The notes under the pieces: generated by a model | What the model was told of the DNA's origin: nothing | Database searches by the model: none | What the model saw: the letters and a program-made list of their open reading frames with translations, nothing else | Shown here: piece by piece, positions 16,883 through 22,654 of the stretch | Position numbering within the stretch: the stretch's first letter is position 1 | How the letters are laid out: each line of letters starts with the position of its first letter | Translations under genes and position numbers: made by a program | From: JBGPLH01 sp041486365 [NCBI: Thermodesulfobacteriota bacterium] | GTDB taxonomy: Bacteria > JAUYMQ01 | NCBI GenBank assembly: GCA_041486365.1 | Contig: JBGPLH010000007.1 | Span: 1 to 22,654, forward strand | Length of the DNA: 22,654 nucleotides | Direction of reading: 5' to 3'

Positions 16883-16981
16883 GGCGCGGGGGGTCCGCCT
16901 TGCGCGCGGCGGGCGATCCGTGCAGAAGGAACCCTCATTCCGCGATCGAGGGGCTGCTGGTCCGCCCCCGGGAGGCAAGTG

Positions 16982-18004
16982 ATGCGACAGGTGTGGACGA
17001 CCAGGACGGGACCGCCCGAGGTGCTCGAGGTGCGCGAGGCGCCCGACCCGGAGGTGAAGCAGGGCGAGGTGCGCATCCGCGTCCACGCCAGCGGCGTGAA
17101 CTTCGCCGACATCATGGGCCGTCTCGGGCTCTATCCGGACGCGCCGAAGCTCCCCGCCGTGTTCGGCTACGAGGTCTCCGGCGTCGTGGACTCCACGGGC
17201 GCGGGAGTGAAGGGGTTCAGGGAGGGGGACAAGGTGATCGGCCTGTGCCGCTTCGGCGGCCACAGCGACGTGGTGGCGCTCCCCGAGATCCAGGTGGTCC
17301 CGCTGCCGGCCCGGCTCACCTTCGCGCAGGGCGCCGCGATCCCGGTGAACTACCTCACCGTGTACCAGATGCTCTTCGTGATGGGATCGATCAAGCAGGG
17401 CGAGCGCGTGCTCGTGCACTCCGCCGGCGGCGGGATCGGGTTCGCGGCCATCGATCTGTGCGCCATCGCCGGCGCGGAGATCATCGGCACGGCGTCGGCG
17501 GGGAAGCACGCGGCCCTGCGGGAGCGCGGGATCAAGCACCTGATCGACTACCGCAAGCACGACTTCGAAGCGGAGGTGAAGAAGATCACCCACGGCAAGG
17601 GAGTGCACCTCATCCTCGATCCCGTGGGAGGCGAGTCCTGGGCCAAGGGGATGCGCTGCCTCGCGCCGACGGGGCGCCTCGCGGTCTTCGGGTTCAGCGC
17701 CGCGGCGACCGGGAAGAAGCCCAACCGGCTCTCGGCGCTTCGCAACGCGCTCAAGGTGCCCTGGCTGAAGTTCAACCCCATCACGCTCATGAACGAGAAC
17801 AAGGCGGTGATCGGCGTGAACATCGGGCACCTGTGGAACGAGGCGGAGATGGTGCACGCGTGGACGGAGCAGATCGTCGCGTGGGCGGAGGAGGGGCGCA
17901 TCCATCCCACCGTCGATCACCAGTTTCGCTTCGACGAGGCGCCGAAGGCGCACCACCACATCCAGGACCGGAAGAACCTCGGGAAGGTGGTGCTGGTGCC
18001 GTGA
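16982..18004 (+). CDS. VAT1-like zinc-independent MDR oxidoreductase
   Basis: A 340-residue medium-chain dehydrogenase/reductase of the quinone oxidoreductase branch. The ATG at 16982 has GGGAGG six bases upstream; a GTG directly before it is too close to that site. The N-terminal GroES-like domain has ASGVNFADIMGRLGLYP and FGYEVSGVV. The cofactor-binding turn is VHSAGGGIGFAAIDL. The catalytic zinc ligands of alcohol dehydrogenases are absent. LMNENKAVIGVNIGHLW and the HHHIQDRKNLGKVVL ending resemble VAT1 and its bacterial relatives. NADPH-dependent reduction of a quinone or enone is likely but the substrate is unknown. It lies 99 bases after the TMTC-like gene and converges on the sulfatase-fold gene. 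Confidence 0.9.
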   Translation: MRQVWTTRTGPPEVLEVREAPDPEVKQGEVRIRVHASGVNFADIMGRLGLYPDAPKLPAVFGYEVSGVVDSTGAGVKGFREGDKVIGLCRFGGHSDVVALPEIQVVPLPARLTFAQGAAIPVNYLTVYQMLFVMGSIKQGERVLVHSAGGGIGFAAIDLCAIAGAEIIGTASAGKHAALRERGIKHLIDYRKHDFEAEVKKITHGKGVHLILDPVGGESWAKGMRCLAPTGRLAVFGFSAAATGKKPNRLSALRNALKVPWLKFNPITLMNENKAVIGVNIGHLWNEAEMVHAWTEQIVAWAEEGRIHPTVDHQFRFDEAPKAHHHIQDRKNLGKVVLVP

Positions 18005-18014
18005 TCCTGAAGAC

Positions 18015-18039
18015 GGGAGGGCGAGGCTCCTGCCGAGCC
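18015..18039. repeat. REP-like palindromic element
   Basis: GGGAGGGCGA followed by GGCTC (18025-18029), loop CTGCC, and GAGCC (18035-18039). It fills most of the 58-base gap between two convergent genes. I recall near-identical units scattered through planctomycete, verrucomicrobial and related genomes; that is from memory and was not searched. Confidence 0.6.
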
Positions 18040-18062
18040 ACTCCTGGGCAAACCCGACGCTC

Positions 18063-19985
18063 CTACTGAACGTACCCCAGCGACTTGAGGCGCTCGCGCG
18101 CGGCGGGATCGAGCTTCGCGTTCCCGCCGGGCCCGAGCGTCTTCGCGTCGATGGGGCCGAGGCCGAGGCCCCGCACGATCGTTTCGCGCGCGGCGGCGAG
18201 GCGGGCGACGACGCCCGGGTGATCCTTCGCGAGATCCGTCTGCTCGTCCGGATCCCCCGCCGGCCGGAAAAGCCAACGGTTCCCCCGCTCATCCTCCACG
18301 AGCTTCCATCCGTCTTCCTCGAAGGCGCGGTAGCGCACGCCGAGCTGATCGAAGGGGCCGTGTACCTTGTAGGAGCCGGGGACGAGGCCGCGGAACTTGT
18401 GCTGCTCGGAGAGGATCGGCGACCGCGGCTCCGGTTCCCCGCGCAGGAGCGGCCCCAGGCTTCGCGCCTGGAGGTTCGGCGGCGCGGGCAGGCCCAGCAG
18501 ATCGAGCGCGGTCGGGAGCAGCGAGACCGTCGTCACGGGCGTCTTCACGCGGGTGCCGGCGGGAACGCGGCGGGGAAAGCGGATCAGGAGCGGCACGTGG
18601 ATCAGCCGCTCCGAGAGCGACATCTCGTGGCCGAAGAGGCCGTGCTCGCCGAACAGCTCGCCGTGATCGGAGACGACGATCACGATGGTGCCGTCCAGCG
18701 CGCCGCGGGCACGCAGGGCGTCGAGATCGCGCGCGATGAGCCCGTCCTCGTAGAGGATCCCGGCGTCGTACAGATCGCGCACGATGGCGGCGTCACGGGC
18801 CGAGACCGGATCCCCGAAGAGCTGCGCGCCCACCGCCCGGTCGGAGGCCCGGCGCATCGTGCCCTCGTCGATGCCCGGCGGGAGGAACGCGCCGCGCGCG
18901 TCCTTCGGCATCACCTGATAGGGGAAGTGCGATTCGATGTAGTTCAGGAAAACGAAGAAGGGGCGCTTCCCGTCCCACTCCTGCCCCACCCATCGCGTGA
19001 AGCGATCCGTCACCTCCGCCGCGCCGTGATCCTCGAACACGAGCCCCAGGCGGGAGCCGATCCGGTATGCGAGGAAGTTCATCGGCGCGGTCATCATGAG
19101 CCAGGACGGCTCGAGCCGTTCGAATCCCTGGGCCATGTCGTTCGATTCGGTGATCCAGGGGTTCGCGTTGAAGCCGACCGTGATGAAGCCCCGCGCGTGA
19201 AGGATCTCGGCGAGCGTCGTGTTCGACGCGGCCAGGTGGTTCCCCTCGTGGTGCGCGCCGTGGGCGGAGGGATAGAGCCCCGTGAACATCGATGCGTGGG
19301 AGGGGAGCGTCCAGGTGGCCGCCGAGATTGCCCGCTCGAAAAGGGCCCCCTGTGCCGCCAGGCGCGCGAGGTTCGGCGCCGTCTCGCGGCCGTAGCCGAA
19401 GAGGTTCAGGTGATCGGCGCGCACCGTATCCATCACGATCAGGAGCAGGTTGGGCGCCCCCACCGGCGGTGCGGATTGGGAGGGCTCGAGCCGCGGTCCC
19501 CGCTCGGCCATGAGCACGGGACCGCCGAAGGCGGCCAGGAGGAGCAGCAGGGCGGATGGGATCGGGATCCACGCCAGGCGCGGGCGGGCCGAGAGCAAGC
19601 CGCCGGCGGCGTACAGCGCGATCGTCGCCAGGACCATCGTGGCCGACAGCAGGCGTGCGGTGCGGAACGCGGCGGAAAGACCCAGCACGAGCGAGGCGAG
19701 AGCCGCAGCCATGGCGATCGTATGCGCCGGCGGGCCGCGCCGCAGGCGCAGGAGCGGCGCGAAGGCAACGCCGAGCGCCGCGCCGAGCGCGAGATCGAAG
19801 GCAAGGGACTCGAGGATCGCGTGGAGCGGCGCCTGGAGGTGAAGGCGCGTCGCGGGGGGAACGTAGGCGAGGATTGATTCGGCGACCGCGTAGGCCAGCC
19901 CGAAGCCGAGGCCCCGGCTCAGGCCTCGCAGGAACCCCTGGTTCCGGAGGTTTCCCTCGGAGAGGAGGCCGACAAAGGATGACAT
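18063..19985 (-). CDS. Membrane-anchored sulfatase-fold hydrolase/transferase
   Basis: A 640-residue protein of the alkaline phosphatase superfamily. The first 160 residues hold about five membrane helices. The catalytic domain begins NLLLIVMDTVRADHL (metal aspartate D186), and VSDHGELFGEHG gives later metal ligands. At the nucleophile it has WTLPSH (T226 to H230) in place of the sulfatase C/S-x-P-x-R signature. The nucleophile position is therefore threonine, which cannot be converted to formylglycine. Threonine is the nucleophile in related phosphoethanolamine and lipoteichoic-acid transferases, so phospho-group transfer or hydrolysis is plausible; sulfatase activity is doubtful. The C-terminus ends LKSLGYVQ, a tail shared with many TPR-linked sulfatase-fold proteins. 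It is divergent from the patatin gene (141-bp gap). Confidence 0.88.
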   Translation of the reverse strand: MSSFVGLLSEGNLRNQGFLRGLSRGLGFGLAYAVAESILAYVPPATRLHLQAPLHAILESLAFDLALGAALGVAFAPLLRLRRGPPAHTIAMAAALASLVLGLSAAFRTARLLSATMVLATIALYAAGGLLSARPRLAWIPIPSALLLLLAAFGGPVLMAERGPRLEPSQSAPPVGAPNLLLIVMDTVRADHLNLFGYGRETAPNLARLAAQGALFERAISAATWTLPSHASMFTGLYPSAHGAHHEGNHLAASNTTLAEILHARGFITVGFNANPWITESNDMAQGFERLEPSWLMMTAPMNFLAYRIGSRLGLVFEDHGAAEVTDRFTRWVGQEWDGKRPFFVFLNYIESHFPYQVMPKDARGAFLPPGIDEGTMRRASDRAVGAQLFGDPVSARDAAIVRDLYDAGILYEDGLIARDLDALRARGALDGTIVIVVSDHGELFGEHGLFGHEMSLSERLIHVPLLIRFPRRVPAGTRVKTPVTTVSLLPTALDLLGLPAPPNLQARSLGPLLRGEPEPRSPILSEQHKFRGLVPGSYKVHGPFDQLGVRYRAFEEDGWKLVEDERGNRWLFRPAGDPDEQTDLAKDHPGVVARLAAARETIVRGLGLGPIDAKTLGPGGNAKLDPAARERLKSLGYVQ

Positions 19986-20089
19986 GAGGCTCGCTCAGGT
20001 GATGGAGCAGGAGGGCCAGCCTATCAGACGTTGTGTCGCGACGCGAGCGGTGGCGCCGCCTCCGGAGGTCCATCCGCCTGCCATCGTGA

Positions 20090-20095
20090 TATATA
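20090..20095 (+). promoter_or_regulatory. Possible -10 element for the patatin gene
   Basis: TATATA within GATATATAG is an AT-rich island in the 141-bp divergent gap, 31 bases before the TTG start. No convincing -35 is visible. Confidence 0.25.
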
Positions 20096-20126
20096 GCTGG
20101 TCCAACCCCACCGCGAGGGCCCCGCT

Positions 20127-21836
20127 TTGCGCCGAGCCACCCTGTTTCTCTGTCTGTTCCTCAGCCTGCTCCTCGCGCTCTGCCTCGCGGGTTGTTCCAC
20201 GCGGGCGACCCTCCCGTTCTACCGCCAGACCAACCGCGCCGCGAGCGAGGACGCCGCGAACGTCATCGTCAGGCGCGAAGGCATGCCCCGGCACGAGGCG
20301 CGCGCGGGGCAGGGCCGGGGCACGGTCTGGCTATCCAAGCCCTTCGACCGCTTCCTGCGATTCGTGGGACCTTTTCTCACTTCCGACGTGGCCGAGCGCA
20401 ATCGGCGGCGGGTCGAGAACGTGAGCACGGGGCTCTACGATCCGCGTGCGTTGGCCAACCTCACGGAGGATCCGTTCCCCGACGTCGACGTGGTGCTGTG
20501 CCTCTCGGGCGGCGGGCTCCGCGCCGCCAACCTCTCCGCGGGCGTGATGTACGAGCTGAGCCGCATTCCCGTGAAGACCCCGGACGGCCGGCAGATCTCG
20601 CTTCTGGACAGCGTGGACACGGTCTCGAGCGTCTCCAGCGGCTCCTTCGCGGCCGCCTTCTGGCTCTACCACCGCGCGGTCTTCGCCGAAAACCTGGATC
20701 AGAGGAACGCGAGGAAGCATCGCGGGCTGATCGAGGCGGCGATGGGCCGCCATATCGGGGGACCGCTGATCTGGAACCTCCTGCTCGTCAACAAGGTCTC
20801 CACGCTCATTCGCTTCACGACCTACGCGTCCCGGACCGATCTCTACTCGAACATGATCGAGTACAATCTGATCCGGCCCCAGCGGGTCGAGAAGCTCGAG
20901 TCGACGCTTCTGCGCCGGGGCTGGCTGCGCAACCCGGTCCTGTACCACGTGGTGGAACCCGTCCGGGCGTTCCTCTCGCTCGTCGCGCCCGTGAACCTGC
21001 ACGACCAGTATCTGCTCCCGGGCCGGGGGAGGACGTTCGACGATCTCTACCTCGAGGATCCGGTGGAGCGGGGTGTGCGCTATCCGTTGCGGCCCCAGTG
21101 GCTGATCAACGCCACACTCTACAACGCGCCCGTCGAGAACAACGCGTTCCTCTTCGACCATGCGTCGTTCGAGCGGATGCGGAGCGACTGGCTCGACTAC
21201 CGCGTCTCCAATGCCGTCGCGGCGTCGGCGGCATTCCCCGTATTCTTCGCTCCCGTGACCCTGCGCGATTGGTCGACTCGGAAACCGAACTATCTCTTCC
21301 TCCTCGACGGCGGCGTCTCGGACAACCTGGGACTCAACGGCGCCGACAGCGTGATCGCCGCATCGGATGGCATGAGGCGTAAGGTGATCATCGTCGTGGA
21401 TGCCTCCACCCGCGCCGGCCTGGTCGTCCGGAGCCGACCAGGCCGCCCGAGCCTCTTCGATGTGAGCTATCGCGCGCTCGATCGGTACATGTCGGAGGTT
21501 CGCCAACAGCGGATTGAAGAGTTCCGGAAGCGTTCCGCGACGGAGAACCTCCGTTTCTTCCATCTATCGATCCGCCCCGAGGACGGGCCGCCCCTGCCGA
21601 AGAACCAGGCGGACGTGATGAAGGCGGCCAACCTGATCAACACGGCGCTCTCGATCTCGCCGGAGGAGCAGGACACGCTGTTCACGGCGGCTCATATCCT
21701 GGTGGGTCGGGAGGGAGCCGACCTGATACGGGCGGTGACGGGTGCGGACGGCGGCCCGGTGCCACCGAAGAGCGCGCCGGCCGCCGCGCCGGCCGCCTCG
21801 CCGGCGACGGGAGCGGGAGAGGAGAGGCCACTTTAG
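20127..21836 (+). CDS. Patatin-like phospholipase lipoprotein
   Basis: A 569-residue predicted lipoprotein starting with TTG at 20127; GAGGG lies seven bases upstream and the signal sequence begins at once (MRRATLFLCLFLSLLLALCLAGC). The lipobox is LAGC with C23. The patatin domain shows the oxyanion motif LSGGGLRA (about 126-133), the nucleophile S170 in SVSSG, and the dyad aspartate D394 in LLDGGVSDNLGL. The first glycine of the usual GxSxG elbow is serine (S168). The family hydrolyses acyl ester bonds of phospholipids; here the target would be envelope lipids. The C-terminal 25 residues are a disordered Pro/Ala tail. The NTF2-like gene starts 13 bases after its stop. Confidence 0.88.
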   Translation: MRRATLFLCLFLSLLLALCLAGCSTRATLPFYRQTNRAASEDAANVIVRREGMPRHEARAGQGRGTVWLSKPFDRFLRFVGPFLTSDVAERNRRRVENVSTGLYDPRALANLTEDPFPDVDVVLCLSGGGLRAANLSAGVMYELSRIPVKTPDGRQISLLDSVDTVSSVSSGSFAAAFWLYHRAVFAENLDQRNARKHRGLIEAAMGRHIGGPLIWNLLLVNKVSTLIRFTTYASRTDLYSNMIEYNLIRPQRVEKLESTLLRRGWLRNPVLYHVVEPVRAFLSLVAPVNLHDQYLLPGRGRTFDDLYLEDPVERGVRYPLRPQWLINATLYNAPVENNAFLFDHASFERMRSDWLDYRVSNAVAASAAFPVFFAPVTLRDWSTRKPNYLFLLDGGVSDNLGLNGADSVIAASDGMRRKVIIVVDASTRAGLVVRSRPGRPSLFDVSYRALDRYMSEVRQQRIEEFRKRSATENLRFFHLSIRPEDGPPLPKNQADVMKAANLINTALSISPEEQDTLFTAAHILVGREGADLIRAVTGADGGPVPPKSAPAAAPAASPATGAGEERPL

Positions 21837-21849
21837 ATAAAGGAGTGCG

Positions 21850-22218
21850 ATGGATCCGAAGGCCATCGAGAAGGTGATCATCAAGCGCGTGGAGGGCGAG
21901 AACGCCCGCGACATGCCGCGGGTGCTCGCCACCTACGGCAAGGACGCGGTCTTCGAGGACGTGCCCGGAGGGAAGCGCTTTGCCGGGAAGGACGCCATCG
22001 CATCCAAATTCTACGCCGGGACGTTCCGCGCCTTCCCCTATCTCGACCGGCGGATCACGCGAATGACAACGTCGGACAACGCCTGCGTGGCGGAGCTGAC
22101 GCTCACGGGGAGCCAGACGGGCGTCTTCCGCGGCTGCGCCCTGGCCGGGCGGCGGATGATCGCGGGAACGATCATTTCGCTTCCCGCGAGAGGCGCCCCG
22201 ATCTATTCTCCGCCCTGA
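21850..22218 (+). CDS. NTF2/SnoaL-like protein with atypical C-terminus
   Basis: A 122-residue protein preceded by AAAGGAG at an ideal distance from the ATG. The opening helix, then YGKDAVFEDVPGGKRFAGKDAI and FRAFPYLDRRITRMTTSDN, then ELTLTGSQTGVFRG and AGRR, follow the SnoaL/ketosteroid isomerase-like pattern. Members bind small hydrophobic ligands; some are isomerases or cyclases and most are uncharacterised. After AGRR the family normally has a strand, a dGkI turn and a last strand. Here the sequence goes MIAGTIISLPARGAPIYSPP and stops, so the last strands look eroded. I could not recover them in another frame. This DNA also contains two overlapping inverted repeats. It is probably co-transcribed with the patatin gene. 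Confidence 0.75.
   Translation: MDPKAIEKVIIKRVEGENARDMPRVLATYGKDAVFEDVPGGKRFAGKDAIASKFYAGTFRAFPYLDRRITRMTTSDNACVAELTLTGSQTGVFRGCALAGRRMIAGTIISLPARGAPIYSPP
22156..22188. other. Two overlapping, mutually exclusive inverted repeats
   Basis: ATGATCG (22156-22162) pairs with CGATCAT (22169-22175). CGCGGGAA (22161-22168) pairs with TTCCCGCG (22181-22188). The two share bases 22161-22162, and each uses the other's loop, so only one can form fully. They lie in the atypical 3' end of the NTF2-like gene. Confidence 0.7.
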
Positions 22219-22231
22219 TCGGGATCCGGGG

Positions 22232-22254
22232 CGGGTCGAAGCGACCCGGCCTTT
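22232..22254 (+). terminator. Rho-independent terminator before the ParA gene
   Basis: A 7-bp stem CGGGTCG (22232-22238) and CGACCCG (22242-22248) with an AAG loop, followed by GCCTTTT. It lies 13 bases after the NTF2-like stop and separates that unit from the ParA gene. Confidence 0.75.
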
Positions 22255-22294
22255 TCGCCTCTTGCGAAGCCGACGACGGGACCTGGGGGGAGCC

Positions 22295-22654
22295 GTGGCG
22301 CGGCGCATCGCCTTCGTCAACGAAAAGGGAGGCTCCTGCAAGACGACCCTTACGGTACACATGGGAGCGTATCTGGCCACGGTGGCTCGCAAGCGGGTGC
22401 TGCTGATCGATCTCGATCCGCAGGGGCAGCTCGGCAAGACGCTCGGCTACGACGTGAGCGCTTACAAGCGCACCACCTTGGAGCTCCTCCTGGACGACGC
22501 GCGCGACCCCTCGCTCTTCGTCCGGCGCACCCGCTTCGAGGGGCTCGACGTTGTCCTCTCCAACAAATCGATCGCCCTCTTTCCGACGCTCGCCGCCGCA
22601 GACCCCGATCGGGACCGCCGGCTCATTCGCGCCGTGGAGCGGCTCGAGGACTAC
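22295..22654 (+). CDS. ParA-family ATPase, N-terminal part
   Basis: The gene runs off the right edge after 120 codons. I chose GTG at 22295 because a GGGGGGAG run lies just upstream and the family normally starts a few residues before the P-loop. The deviant Walker A is NEKGGSCKTT (residues 9-18), with signature lysine K11 and phosphate lysine K16. The usual glycine before K16 is cysteine (C15). VLLIDLDPQGQLGKTLG matches the Walker A' aspartate segment. ParA proteins use ATP-driven dimerisation on DNA to position chromosomes, plasmids or protein clusters. The partner (ParB or other) and the C-terminal DNA-binding surface are outside the window, so which role applies is unknown. Confidence 0.88.
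   Translation, partial: MARRIAFVNEKGGSCKTTLTVHMGAYLATVARKRVLLIDLDPQGQLGKTLGYDVSAYKRTTLELLLDDARDPSLFVRRTRFEGLDVVLSNKSIALFPTLAAADPDRDRRLIRAVERLEDY

Noticed and set aside
16881-16901. Hairpin AAGGCG/CGCCTT overlapping the TMTC-like stop codon
   Set aside because: Only six base pairs, a nine-base loop and no T run, so not called a terminator.

Overview
The window looks like a 22.7 kb piece of chromosome from a GC-rich, aerobic, Gram-negative bacterium. The evidence is an aa3/caa3-type terminal oxidase operon, two predicted lipoproteins, a fatty-acid-type crotonase and strong G/C bias at third codon positions. The mix of genes (a kinase-ATPase-cyclase fusion, a lipase maturation factor homologue, a TMTC-like membrane TPR protein, a membrane-anchored sulfatase-fold protein) is typical of large-genome soil lineages such as Myxococcota, Acidobacteriota or related uncultured phyla. 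No rRNA or marker protein is present to settle the phylum. I see no tRNA, rRNA, CRISPR array, insertion sequence or prophage.

Layout. (1) 1-317, minus: N-terminus of a PuuD-like membrane protein, cut by the window edge. (2) 567-1874, plus: an enoyl-CoA hydratase/isomerase-family gene and a small secreted protein, ended by a good terminator. (3) 2125-6546, plus: a 1473-residue signalling protein joining a double zinc ribbon, a Ser/Thr kinase domain, a STAND-type ATPase, a TPR region and a class III nucleotide cyclase. It ends at a 14-bp perfect hairpin. (4) 6623-7267, minus: an orphan protein with ACT-like halves. (5) 7512-12537, minus: the oxidase operon ctaC-ctaD-ctaE-ctaF-ctaB, with a pair of hairpin repeats between ctaE and ctaF. 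(6) 12538-13107: a 570-bp gene-free divergent region. (7) 13108-18004, plus: lipase maturation factor homologue, TMTC-like glycosyltransferase/TPR protein, and a VAT1-like MDR oxidoreductase. (8) 18063-19985, minus: sulfatase-fold membrane protein. (9) 20127-22218, plus: patatin-like lipoprotein and an NTF2-like protein, then a terminator. (10) 22295-end, plus: N-terminus of a ParA-type ATPase.

How the genes work together. Region 5 is one functional unit: CtaC (CuA plus a fused cytochrome c), CtaD (heme a/a3-CuB), CtaE and CtaF form a caa3 oxidase, and CtaB makes heme O. Heme A synthase and copper-insertion factors are not in the window. The other genes are single or paired cell-envelope, lipid and signalling functions with no obvious common pathway.

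The most interesting signal is in the large signalling protein. Its kinase domain has alanine (A105) where the invariant VAIK lysine should be, and a lysine (K88) at the third glycine of the nucleotide loop. That is the arrangement used by eukaryotic WNK ('with no lysine') kinases. Its cyclase domain has also changed the residues that normally select adenine. Other points worth checking are a compensatory base change in the cox hairpin repeats, a duplicated 15-bp unit that supplies a stop codon, a REP-like element, and a cysteine in the ParA P-loop.
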